DNA of 64,000 bases from Halorubrum sp. F4 (GTDB taxonomy: Archaea > Halobacteriota > Halobacteria > Halobacteriales > Haloferacaceae): the NCBI RefSeq assembly GCF_027257195.1, contig NZ_JAPDFS010000002.1:88398-152397 (forward strand), given 5' to 3'. This document shows, piece after piece, positions 17,069-25,525 of the stretch. The notes below the pieces were generated by a model, which was given only the letters and a program-made list of their open reading frames with translations, did no database searches and was not told the origin of the DNA. Position 1 is the stretch's first letter, and each line of letters starts with the position of its first letter. The position numbers were made by a program, and so were the translations under genes.

Positions 17069-19375
17069 ATGACAACACCAGCCGAAACGAAGCTCACATG
17101 CGCCGAACCGAACGAGTCCGCCTACCCGGACACACGACCCGCCACAGTCAAGCCAACACCCCGACTCACTACCGGGAATACCCCGGTAACACCTCCTCGT
17201 CCCGACTCACGACCGGACTCCATCAGCGAACCTGCCACGACCCGCAGCCGCACCGTCAACGTGAACCGAATCGCTGAAGCCCTCGAAACCGCCGCCGAAG
17301 AGATCGTACGGACGGCGCATGACCTGTTCACGGAGCCGCTCCCTGAACCCGTCACCGAGTGGCTCAGCCTCCACGGACTTGATCGTTCCGTCGCCGATGC
17401 CGGCGAACTGCTCAGTAAACAGGCAGCCTTCCAGCTCCTGTTGGAGGCCGCACTGTACGAACACTACCACCGACGCGGCGATCTCCCAGCGCTCACCGAC
17501 GACATCGCGGAAGCACTCAGACGCGCACGTAGACAGACCGGAGATGAAGCGTTCGACGACACAGTCCTCGACGAGATTGCCCAGCGAGCCGACGAGAACG
17601 TCGTCGCCGACATAGCGGCTCATCGGTACCGACTACTCGCGTCCACGCAACCGGCGGAAACGATCGCGCGACTCTACGAGACGCTGATCGGGAGCGACCA
17701 CCGTCGAGCCCTCGGCCAGTACCGGACGTTACCCGATATCAGCGACCTGATGCGGTCCTGGGCCGCCCGCGGTACGAGCACCATCCTCGACCCCGGACTC
17801 GGAGCCGGCGCGCTATCCACCCCGTACCACCCCGACTGGCACCTCAGCACCGACCCCGACCACGCCATCGGGATCGACCGCAGCCAACTCTCCCGCCTCA
17901 TGGGGACGACCGCACTCTCGATCGCAGGACAGCCACACGACGCACGCGCGACCGACTTCCTCGACCTCTCACCAGCAGAGCTGTCGGACGACGTCGACGC
18001 CATCGTAGCGAACCCGCCGTACACCGACAGCCAGACACTCAGCACGGAGGACAAACGTTCGTACTGCGCCGCGGCACAGCGAGCGACCGGCCGAGACATC
18101 GACGCGAAGACACCGCTCCACGGGTACTTCATCTACCACTCACGCGAGTTCCTCGCGGACCACGATCGGATGGCGACGATCACGCCACAGGCCTGGCTCG
18201 CCACCGACTACGGCCGCACACTCAAACGCTTCGTCCTCGACGAATTCCGCGTCCAAGCGCTCGTGCTGCTCAACCCCGAGACAATATCCGCCTTCGACGG
18301 ACCGATGGCCACCGGACTGATCGCGTTGCTTGAAGCCGACAGCGACCCGAATCCAGACAATACCGTTCGGTTCATCCGAATCGACGACCTCAGCGAGCTC
18401 GAAACGGCAGACGGCAACCGCGACTGGCAGCCCGTCCGCGACCTCGTCCACGGCGACGCGACCGACGCCGGCGACTGGGGCATCGCCAACGCCGTCAGGC
18501 AAGGCGACCTCTCACCGGAACGCAACTGGCAGGCCCGATTCGACCCCGTCGACATCGACACCCGCGACCTCCCATCACTCGGGGACTTCGTCTCTGTTAC
18601 CCGAGGACCGACAACGGGAAATGTCGGATTCTTCTGCCTCAACGAGACGGACGTGGCCGACGCCAGACTCGATAGGGAGCACCTCTCGAAGATCGTCCGC
18701 CGACCGAGTCACATCGACGGGTACGACTACCGAGAGGCCGACTGGCAGACCGCACGAGCCGAGGGGAAAGACGTCTGGCTCTTTGACCCCGACGAGATCC
18801 CGAGCGTATCGGACTCGATCGCGGAGTTCAGCCAACGAGTCACGAATCACGACACGGACCCTGACTTCGAGATCGACGACGCTGACTCCGACCTGATCGC
18901 GTACCTCCAGACAGGCGTCACCGAACACGACCTCACCGGCACGCGAACACTCGAAGCACGGCAGTACTGGTACCGTCCGCGCCGCAAGGACCCCGCGGAA
19001 GTCCTGGTGCAGAGCTCCGGCCGAGACGGATTCAAATTCGTCCTGAACGAGGCGGCCGTCCGCAACACGAACGCCTGCTACGGATTCTACGATATCGAAC
19101 TCACGAACCGAGAACTGAAAGCGCTCCTTGCGTACCTCAACAGCGACCTCTTCGCCGACATCACACGTCAATACCGACACACCCTCGACGACGGGTTCCA
19201 CAAGATCGAACCGAACGACCTCGAACAGGTCCCCGTTATTGATCCGACTGACCTCTCGAACGATACCCTTACTCTCGCCGAAGCGTTCGACGAACTTCGG
19301 ATGGCTGCTCGGCAAGGGCGAGACTGTAGTGACGTGCTCAATCGGATCGACTGTGTCCTCGAACAGATCCTCTGA
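17069..19375 (+). CDS. N6-adenine DNA methyltransferase (TaqI/Eco57I class)
   Basis: 768 residues. SAM-binding motif I appears as LDPGLGAGALSTPY (about 236-249) and the catalytic motif IV as IVANPPYTDS (NPPY at about 313-316), typical of gamma-class adenine methyltransferases. A C-terminal target-recognition half follows, with a GFYDIELTNRELKALLAYLNS segment seen in type IIG-like enzymes. The first ~60 residues are Pro/Thr rich and look disordered; a GTG at 17258 could be the true start. No fused nuclease domain was recognised. Either it modifies host DNA to protect it from a nuclease (perhaps the Mrr-type neighbour) or it is a solo defence methyltransferase. Confidence 0.88.
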   Translation: MTTPAETKLTCAEPNESAYPDTRPATVKPTPRLTTGNTPVTPPRPDSRPDSISEPATTRSRTVNVNRIAEALETAAEEIVRTAHDLFTEPLPEPVTEWLSLHGLDRSVADAGELLSKQAAFQLLLEAALYEHYHRRGDLPALTDDIAEALRRARRQTGDEAFDDTVLDEIAQRADENVVADIAAHRYRLLASTQPAETIARLYETLIGSDHRRALGQYRTLPDISDLMRSWAARGTSTILDPGLGAGALSTPYHPDWHLSTDPDHAIGIDRSQLSRLMGTTALSIAGQPHDARATDFLDLSPAELSDDVDAIVANPPYTDSQTLSTEDKRSYCAAAQRATGRDIDAKTPLHGYFIYHSREFLADHDRMATITPQAWLATDYGRTLKRFVLDEFRVQALVLLNPETISAFDGPMATGLIALLEADSDPNPDNTVRFIRIDDLSELETADGNRDWQPVRDLVHGDATDAGDWGIANAVRQGDLSPERNWQARFDPVDIDTRDLPSLGDFVSVTRGPTTGNVGFFCLNETDVADARLDREHLSKIVRRPSHIDGYDYREADWQTARAEGKDVWLFDPDEIPSVSDSIAEFSQRVTNHDTDPDFEIDDADSDLIAYLQTGVTEHDLTGTRTLEARQYWYRPRRKDPAEVLVQSSGRDGFKFVLNEAAVRNTNACYGFYDIELTNRELKALLAYLNSDLFADITRQYRHTLDDGFHKIEPNDLEQVPVIDPTDLSNDTLTLAEAFDELRMAARQGRDCSDVLNRIDCVLEQIL

Positions 19376-20600
19376 GACGGTCCTGAGACCACTGATAGAA
19401 ACCCGGAAGGTCGCAATCAGTGATTGTCTAGAAACAAACAGTAACCGGGGAGCCGAGGGGTGATGGCGTGTGAATATCCGGAAATGGTCAGCGACCGGAG
19501 CACCCAACTATGGGGTAAATCCCCTTCAGATATCGTTATAGCAGGGTACATCTAAGGAAATTTGAAGCGGCAATAGAGCTCGGGGAGATCCGATTTAGCT
19601 TACTAGATTCTATTAGAGGAGCTATAAGTTTCTCAGCAGCTTGGGATCGAAAATCGTTATTAATCGGACGGTCTCTCCAAATCCGCGTATTTCAATTGGT
19701 TCTCGAAACGTACCGTGTATAAGGTCATGAAGGCGCAGGTGTGAAATCATCGAGAATGGCCTGTGATCCCGGTGAGTAGATCCTGCACTCTAAACCGGCC
19801 GATCACCGTCAATAGATTTCTGTGATGGAATCTCGATAAGCGCGGTGCGCTATCGAAAATGCCTAATTGAAATCTTCGATGAAATACTGAATATCGAAGA
19901 CTGGTTCCACTTGGGTTACACAACATATATCTATGGAATTAATTCGTCCAAAATATCAATCCAATATTGTAATATGTGTGTTGTGTTCTCCAATTCATGG
20001 GCAATTGTAATCTGCAACGATATTACCAAAATTCCACTGCGACAGGAGGGCACGCTACCAATTGATTATTACACCGAATTCTTGCTAACCGGACGACGCC
20101 GATAACCAATTGAAATTTGGTACGATGGATCCAAAAGAAAAATCCCCTAAATTACTATTTTCAAGTGCTATTAATCTCTATTTGTCGGCATCTGAGATTC
20201 CATCAATTGATAATAATTCTGGTAAATAACGGTCAGTGCTATCGTTAGGAGACTATATCGATGGTATCTCATGGTCTCATTCTAGACGGAATCGAAGGTA
20301 TTCGACAGGCGATTGTTGGCCTAATCTGCCTCGCTAGCTGCCCGTGAGACCTCAATTGTTACGCTCTGTTTCTGCTGAGAACCGATCATTTCCCGACAGT
20401 CGGAACAAATCGTCCAGTTTGGTCGTGCTGTGAGTACGATACTGGACTATCAATACGACTATTTCGCCCAGAAGGTAATTATCTAAGTAATCATTATCCA
20501 GAGTATGGTACTAGATGCTCAGTAACTCTCTTGGTTCGTCTCTACGATGGCCCTCCTGCCAAACAAATAAGTCATTACCCACATAATCATTATTTAGAGA
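19376..20600. other. AT-rich gene-poor stretch of 1.2 kb
   Basis: No gene is supported. An 86-codon frame (19845-20105) has high Ile, Tyr and Cys and few acidic residues, unlike haloarchaeal proteins. The stretch is much lower in GC than the genes on both sides. Two promoter-like repeats lie at its right end. It may be decayed mobile DNA or a long regulatory or non-coding RNA region. Confidence 0.5.
20473..20489 (+). repeat. 17-bp motif aggtaattatctaagta, copy 2
   Basis: Identical to 7159-7175 upstream of the TGT-like gene. It is followed at once by taatcattat, which recurs before the ATPase start, so this copy is part of a duplicated promoter-like block. Confidence 0.55.
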
Positions 20601-20604
20601 ATGA
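20487..20604 (+). repeat. Tandem promoter-like duplication before the ATPase gene
   Basis: taatcattat, two variable bases, agag, one variable base and atg occur at about 20487-20507 and again at about 20583-20603. The second atg is the ATPase start; the first opens a 6-codon frame (MVLDAQ, stop). A duplicated promoter and start, or an upstream minigene, is suggested. Confidence 0.45.
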
Positions 20605-22004
20605 AGTTCTACAATAGGGACAACGAATTGGAGGCCCTCAATACGGCATATGAGTCCCCGGGCCACGACGTCTACGTTGTCTATGGAAGACGGAGAATTG
20701 GAAAGACAGAGTTGGTGAAAAAGTTTTGTCGGCATCGGCCCCACATCTATTTCCTCGCTGCTCAGGAAGCCGAAGAACGACAACGAAAGAAATTCACCGA
20801 GCAAGTAGCGGATTATTTCGACGACCGCGTTCCGAGGGTCGATGGGTGGGATGAGACGCTGGAATACTTGGGTGAAAAAATCGCCGATGAAGACCTCATC
20901 ATCGCCATCGATGAGTTCCCGTACCTTGTTGAGGAGAATAATTCACTTCCATCCTATTTCCAGTCGTTCGTAGACGAGCATCTGAAAGAGACGGACTCGA
21001 TGCTCGTTCTCTGTGGGTCGAGCATCAGTACGATGGAGTCGGAAGTACTTGGTCACGAGAGTCCTCTCTATGGCCGAAGAACTGGACAACTCGATGTCCA
21101 ACCGTTCTCGTTCCAACAGGCGCGCGAGGCTATTCTGTATGACATCGAGGATGCTATCCGGTCCTATGCAGTCACAGGCGGGACTCCGATGTATCTCACG
21201 CTGTTCGACTATTTCGACTCGCCTCCCGCGGAGAACATCCAGTCACAGATTCTCTCGCCGACGGCAGTGCTCTATAACGAGCCGGAGTTTCTCCTGCGGA
21301 CGGAACTCCGAAGCCCGGCACGCTACATGAGCATCCTGGAATCGATCGCCCTCGGAAACACAACACCGAACGAGATCTCGGGAGCGACCGGAATCGACTC
21401 AGGTCCGCTCTCAAAATACCTCCGAAAACTCCAGCAGTTGCGGCTCATTGATCGAGAGGTCCCCGTGACCGCATCGGCCAAGAAGTCGAAGCGGTCCAAG
21501 TACTACGTCGCGGACGAATTCCTCCGATTCTGGTTCCGCTACGTTGAGCCCAACCGGTCCAGTATCGAGGAGGCACCGAACATCGTATACGAAAACACGA
21601 TCGAGCCCGACCTCCCGAACCACGTCGGGGAGACGTTCGAGGACATCTGTCAGGAAGCGATCTGGGAAGGTATTCGACAAAACGAGATCGAAGGGTACTC
21701 CGAGATCGGTCGCTGGTGGTACGGCGAGAACGAGATCGATATTGTCGGGCTCTCGCCGACCGACGACAGGATCCTCTTTGCCGAGTGCAAGTGGACGTCA
21801 GAGCCAGTCGGATGGGGACTCGTCGACGATCTCCGAGATAAAACCGAGCACGTACGGTGGGGACCAAACTCTCGGACTGAACGGTTCGCGTTGTTCTCGA
21901 AGAGCGGGTTCGTGGACGGACTCGATCAGGAGCTAGATGACACGTGGTCGCTGTTCGATCTGAGTGACCTCGACCGGATCCTCTCGAAACCGATCCGAAT
22001 TTGA
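20601..22004 (+). CDS. Archaeal ATPase with C-terminal DUF234/nuclease-like domain
   Basis: 467 residues. It starts with FYNRDNELEALNTAYESPG and the Walker A YGRRRIGKTELVKKF; Walker B is LIIAIDEFPYL. These are marks of the archaeal STAND-like ATPase family. A winged helix follows (IDSGPLSKYLRKLQQLRLID). The C-terminus has EIDIVGL (D380) and FAECKWT (E395, K397), a PD-(D/E)xK-like pattern found in the DUF234 domain. Family members are often mobile-element or defence associated. GC is intermediate between the AT-rich stretch upstream and mutY downstream. Role unknown; a nuclease activity is possible but unproven. Confidence 0.85.
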   Translation: MKFYNRDNELEALNTAYESPGHDVYVVYGRRRIGKTELVKKFCRHRPHIYFLAAQEAEERQRKKFTEQVADYFDDRVPRVDGWDETLEYLGEKIADEDLIIAIDEFPYLVEENNSLPSYFQSFVDEHLKETDSMLVLCGSSISTMESEVLGHESPLYGRRTGQLDVQPFSFQQAREAILYDIEDAIRSYAVTGGTPMYLTLFDYFDSPPAENIQSQILSPTAVLYNEPEFLLRTELRSPARYMSILESIALGNTTPNEISGATGIDSGPLSKYLRKLQQLRLIDREVPVTASAKKSKRSKYYVADEFLRFWFRYVEPNRSSIEEAPNIVYENTIEPDLPNHVGETFEDICQEAIWEGIRQNEIEGYSEIGRWWYGENEIDIVGLSPTDDRILFAECKWTSEPVGWGLVDDLRDKTEHVRWGPNSRTERFALFSKSGFVDGLDQELDDTWSLFDLSDLDRILSKPIRI

Positions 22005-22086
22005 GGTCCTATCACACTAGGGAACCGAAAGCGTGGAAGCGAAGAGGCTCCGGAACTCTGCTCAAACGCTGTACTGGGCTATCACA

Positions 22087-23046
22087 CTATCCCAGACGAG
22101 TTATCGTCTCATCGTCTGATTCCTCAACTTCGAGTAGCTCATCGTCAGCCAAATCCGAAAGGAGACCTCGAAGCCACTCTCGTCCGTGTTCACCTTCCGG
22201 CGTGTAATCGACACGGATCTTGTGTCCAAGGGTATCGAGGTCCATCTCCTCGTGGTTGCTGAGAACGCGAACGATCCGTCCACGGAACTGTCTCCGACTG
22301 CCCTCGAAACTCGGCTGGGTCGGTACGTCGGGTGCGGTGAAGTCGCCGGTCTGGTAGGCGTGACACCACTCGCGCCACGGACAACCGGCCTCGTCACAGC
22401 GGGGGTTTTTTCCGCAGGCGACGCCGCCGAGCTCCATGATCGCGTTATTCCAGATTCTGGACTCTCCGGGCGGCATGAGGGCGTTAGCGACGGTTTCGTA
22501 GTTCGGATCGTCCGCATTATGGATTTCTTCAAATGCGCGGTAGAGCACGCGTTTCACGTTGGTGTCGACGACCGCATCGCCCGCGTTGAACGCGAACGAG
22601 GCCACCGCGTTGGCGGTGTACGGGCCGACGCCCATCAGCTCCTGGAGCTCTCCCGGAGATTCCGGGAACTCCCCCCCGTACTCCGTCCCGACCTGCGTCG
22701 CCGCCTCGTGGAGGTACTTCGCGCGATTGTTGTACCCGAGCGAGTGGTCCGACCAGAAGGCGACCACGTCGCTTCGGTCGGCGTCCGCGAGAGCGGCCGC
22801 GGTCGGCCAGCGCTCGAGGAAGTCCTCCCACGCGGGAACGACCCGATCGAGTTGGGTCTGCTGGCTCATCACTTCGCTGACGAGGATCTCGTAGGGATCG
22901 GTCGTCCGCCGCCAGGGGAACTCGCGATGGTCCGCCTCGTACCACTCGACGAGCGCGGTGCGAACCGCGTCGCGGTCCGCCGGAAGCGACGGAGCGTCGG
23001 CGGCGGCGGCGAGTCCGCGGGAGGAGACGCCGTCGTGGTCGGTCAT
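22087..23046 (-). CDS. mutY: A/G-specific adenine DNA glycosylase MutY
   Basis: 319 residues. The HhH-GPD glycosylase core shows SEVMSQQTQLDRV with the catalytic Glu, the hairpin MGVGPYTANAV, and VVDTNVKRVL with the catalytic Asp. The [4Fe-4S] loop is CGKNPRCDEAGCPWREWC. It removes adenine opposite 8-oxoguanine. A winged-helix-like tail of about 60 residues (VRVLSNHEEMDLDTLGHKIR onward) is seen in haloarchaeal homologues. It converges with the ATPase gene, 82 bp apart. The 3' part of the gene is lower in GC than its 5' part. Confidence 0.93.
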   Translation of the reverse strand: MTDHDGVSSRGLAAAADAPSLPADRDAVRTALVEWYEADHREFPWRRTTDPYEILVSEVMSQQTQLDRVVPAWEDFLERWPTAAALADADRSDVVAFWSDHSLGYNNRAKYLHEAATQVGTEYGGEFPESPGELQELMGVGPYTANAVASFAFNAGDAVVDTNVKRVLYRAFEEIHNADDPNYETVANALMPPGESRIWNNAIMELGGVACGKNPRCDEAGCPWREWCHAYQTGDFTAPDVPTQPSFEGSRRQFRGRIVRVLSNHEEMDLDTLGHKIRVDYTPEGEHGREWLRGLLSDLADDELLEVEESDDETITRLG

Positions 23047-23162
23047 ACGTCCCGTCGGGAGGCGGGCGGTTTATCGGTGATGGTCCGAATCGACGCGGGT
23101 GAGGAGACGGACGGCGGGATCGAGAGTCGATCGGGGAGGACCCGAACCGTGGCGGCGAGCCG

Positions 23163-24503
23163 TTACGCGACCTCGGTGATCGCGGTCGTCAACAGATCAC
23201 AGCCGAGGTCGATCTCGCGGTCGGTGACGTCGAGCGGCGGGAGGATCCGGATCACCTTCTGGCCGCATGCCAGGGTGAGCAGGCCGTGTCGGACCGCCCG
23301 TTCGACCACCTCGTCGCGGCGGTCCGTCGTGTCGAACTCCACGGCGAGCATGAGTCCCTTGCCGCGCACGTCGACGACGCCATCGGGGTCGGCGTCGCGC
23401 ATCGTCTCGAGGAACTGTCGGCCGCGCTCCGTCGCGTTCTCCATGAGCCCCTCCTCGCGGATCGCGTCGATCGTCAGCGAGCCCTGAAGGGAGCCGATGA
23501 CGTCGCCCGCCCCCCACGTCGAGGAGATCCGGCCGGTCTCCTCGGGGAACACGTCCGAGCGAGAGACGGTCGCTCCGACGCGCAGGCCCTTCGCGCTCGT
23601 GATCACGTCGGGCTCGAACGCGTAGTTGTCCGCACCCCACATCTCGCCGGTCCGGCCGAGTCCGGACTGGATCTCGTCGGCGATGAGGGTGATGTCGTGT
23701 TCCTCGACGAGGTCGGCGATCTCGTCGGTGAACGCCTCCGAGGGGAACCGATAGCCGCCCTCGCCCTGGATCGGCTCCATGATGAGGTACGCGACCTCGT
23801 CGGGGTCGATGTGGCCGCTCTTCGGGTCGAGCTTCTCGCGCAGCCGGGACTCGCCGTCGGCGAAGAAGCCACACGAGCAGGTCTCGGCCGTACACGTCCG
23901 GTCGTCACAGAACGGCGCGTCGTGGACGCCGCTCATCTCCGGGAAGTCCCGGCGGTAGACCGACTTCGATCGGTTGAGCGAGAGCGCGCCGAGCGTCCGC
24001 CCGTGGAACGCGCCCTCGAAGGTGATCGCGTACTTCGCGCCGTCGGCGGCGTCGTAGGAGATCTTGATCGCGTTCTCGACCGCCTCCGCCCCCGAGTTCG
24101 AGAGGAACACCGTGTCCATGTCGTAGTGGGCGGTGATGTCGGTGAGCCGGTCCATGAGGTCCGCGGGACCGGGAGCCGCCTCGCCCGGCGGGTTGCCGTC
24201 GGAGACGTAGAAGTCCTGCCCCGCGATCTTCGTCGGATCCACGATATCGAACTCCTCGAGCGGCTCGGTGATGAGCGGGTTGTTGTATCCGAGGGGCGCG
24301 GCGGCGACGTGGCTCGTGAAATCCAGGAGGACGTTACCGTCGACGTCGGTACAGAAGGGCCCCGTCGCGGGCGCGGTACGGTCCCAGACGAACTCGTAGA
24401 CGTACGTGCTCGGCGCCGCCGATCGGTGGTGGTGATCGACCCACTCCTGGGCTCGCTCGCCCGGGAAATCGGCCACTTCGGGTGTTACGGTGTCACGGTC
24501 CAT
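23163..24503 (-). CDS. Class III aminotransferase (4-aminobutyrate aminotransferase-like)
   Basis: 446 residues of normal length. PLP motifs: SNSGAEAVENAIK (phosphate cup), LIADEIQSGLGRTG (D276) and VITSAKGLRVG (Schiff-base K305). The family transfers the amino group from GABA, ornithine, acetylornithine or similar donors. Haloarchaeal copies of this type are usually called 4-aminobutyrate or putrescine-type aminotransferases, and the exact substrate cannot be read. Odd point: a cysteine-rich insert (C199, C204, C209, C211) just before the large-domain strand, which may hold a metal. Confidence 0.88.
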   Translation of the reverse strand: MDRDTVTPEVADFPGERAQEWVDHHHRSAAPSTYVYEFVWDRTAPATGPFCTDVDGNVLLDFTSHVAAAPLGYNNPLITEPLEEFDIVDPTKIAGQDFYVSDGNPPGEAAPGPADLMDRLTDITAHYDMDTVFLSNSGAEAVENAIKISYDAADGAKYAITFEGAFHGRTLGALSLNRSKSVYRRDFPEMSGVHDAPFCDDRTCTAETCSCGFFADGESRLREKLDPKSGHIDPDEVAYLIMEPIQGEGGYRFPSEAFTDEIADLVEEHDITLIADEIQSGLGRTGEMWGADNYAFEPDVITSAKGLRVGATVSRSDVFPEETGRISSTWGAGDVIGSLQGSLTIDAIREEGLMENATERGRQFLETMRDADPDGVVDVRGKGLMLAVEFDTTDRRDEVVERAVRHGLLTLACGQKVIRILPPLDVTDREIDLGCDLLTTAITEVA

Positions 24504-24603
24504 ACGCTGGGATGTATCCCGACGGCGAAAAAACGGGGGGCTACCATGGGAGGACGGTCGGAGACGAACGCATCGGAGATCGAGACGGAACGAGTCGGGT
24601 CGG

Positions 24604-24879
24604 TCAGTGTTCGATGTACGTGGTCTCCCACTCGGTGCGCGCGTCTATCTCCCGTCGACCGCGGCGAGTGAGGGTGTAGTAGTTCGTCCGCCGGTCGCGC
24701 TGTCCCTTCTCGACGAGCCCCTTCTCGACGAGCGTGTCGAGGTTCGGATAGAGCCGGCCGTGGTGGATCTCCTTTTCGTAGTAGTCCTCCAGTTCGTCCT
24801 TGATCGCCAATCCGTGCGGCTCCTCGAGGCCGGCGATCACGTAGAGCAAGTCACGCTGGAAACCTGTGAGGTCGTACAT
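24604..24879 (-). CDS. PadR-family transcriptional regulator
   Basis: 91 residues. It opens with LTGFQRDLLYVIAGLEEPHG, then the PadR helix pair LAIKDELEDYYEKEIHHGRL, YPNLDTLVEKGLV and the wing RRTNYYTLTRRGRREID. This minimal one-domain PadR form is common in haloarchaea. It lies 100 bp downstream of the aminotransferase start in divergence-free order on the minus strand, with its own AT-rich upstream (tatatttattt-like on the minus strand, 24890-24920). Target unknown. Confidence 0.88.
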   Translation of the reverse strand: MYDLTGFQRDLLYVIAGLEEPHGLAIKDELEDYYEKEIHHGRLYPNLDTLVEKGLVEKGQRDRRTNYYTLTRRGRREIDARTEWETTYIEH

Positions 24880-25254
24880 GCAGCTACTCGAACATATATG
24901 CGGAAAATAAATAAATATACCGTTACATAGAACCGGAATACGAGGTAATCCGACACGTATCGCCTCGACGTGAGTCGTTCTGAAGTATCATATACACAAT
25001 AACATCTCCCGGATCGACCGCGGTTTTCGGCGTCTCAATCACATACGGAATCGGACATTAACGCAGTGAATCGAGCGACCCAGAATTGACGAACCGGCGG
25101 CTAAGTGTTCGATCGTCGAGAACGAACGCAGGCCCCACGCGGAAAAAAGCCGCGTGAGGCGCGTTCGAATTGGTCCCCGCTGACGCTTCGGCCCTCCAGA
25201 CGAAGCGTCACGTGACGATACCGGGTTGATGGTAATAAACCTGTCGAGCGTGGC
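24880..25254. other. Intergenic region holding the PadR promoter and two hairpins
   Basis: 375 bp without a supported gene. An AT-rich tract at 24890-24930 should be the PadR promoter. The right half (25123-25210) contains two strong inverted repeats described separately. A minus frame across 25101-25358 is rich in Arg, Ser and Thr and is a shadow. Confidence 0.55.
25123..25210. ncRNA. Candidate structured RNA or terminator: two strong hairpins
   Basis: Hairpin 1 is nested: cgaacgc (25123-25129) pairs with gcgttcg (25161-25167), and inside it cacgcgg (25136-25142) pairs with ccgcgtg (25150-25156). The loop is A-rich (T-rich on the minus strand). Hairpin 2 has a perfect 10-bp stem, tgacgcttcg (25181-25190) with cgaagcgtca (25201-25210). 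Both lie 3' of the small minus-strand gene ending at 25255. They could be a terminator pair or a small RNA such as an H/ACA-type guide. Strand and function are not determined. Confidence 0.4.
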
Positions 25255-25401
25255 CTACATGTGTTCCTCTTCCAACACCCATCCGAGCGCGCGCTTGTAG
25301 TGGGTGAAGAGTTCCTCGACCCCGCGGTGGGACATCTCGTCGTCGGCCAACTCCTCACACAGGAACTCGTACTGCTCGCGGATCTCCTCTTCCGAGCGCA
25401 T
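25255..25401 (-). CDS. Small conserved-looking acidic protein next to priS
   Basis: 48 residues from the ATG at 25401; the open frame extends upstream without haloarchaeal composition. The sequence is acidic and helical (SEEEIREQYEFLCEELADDE, then GVEELFTHYKRALGWVLEEE). Divergent from priS with 124 bp between starts. Short helical proteins of this kind are common next to haloarchaeal replication genes, but I do not know a function. Confidence 0.65.
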   Translation of the reverse strand: MRSEEEIREQYEFLCEELADDEMSHRGVEELFTHYKRALGWVLEEEHM

Positions 25402-25525
25402 GCGGAGCGGTACGGGTGCTCGACCCAAATGGTTGTGGTCGTCGCTCCCGAGCGCCGGTCGAGTTCGGGCCGACTCGACCGCGAGCGACACGCCTATACG
25501 GTGACCACGGATACACGGTGGAACG

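Noticed and set aside
19845..20105. 86-codon frame in the AT-rich stretch
   Set aside because: High Ile, Tyr and Cys, few acidic residues and no promoter; not a plausible haloarchaeal protein.
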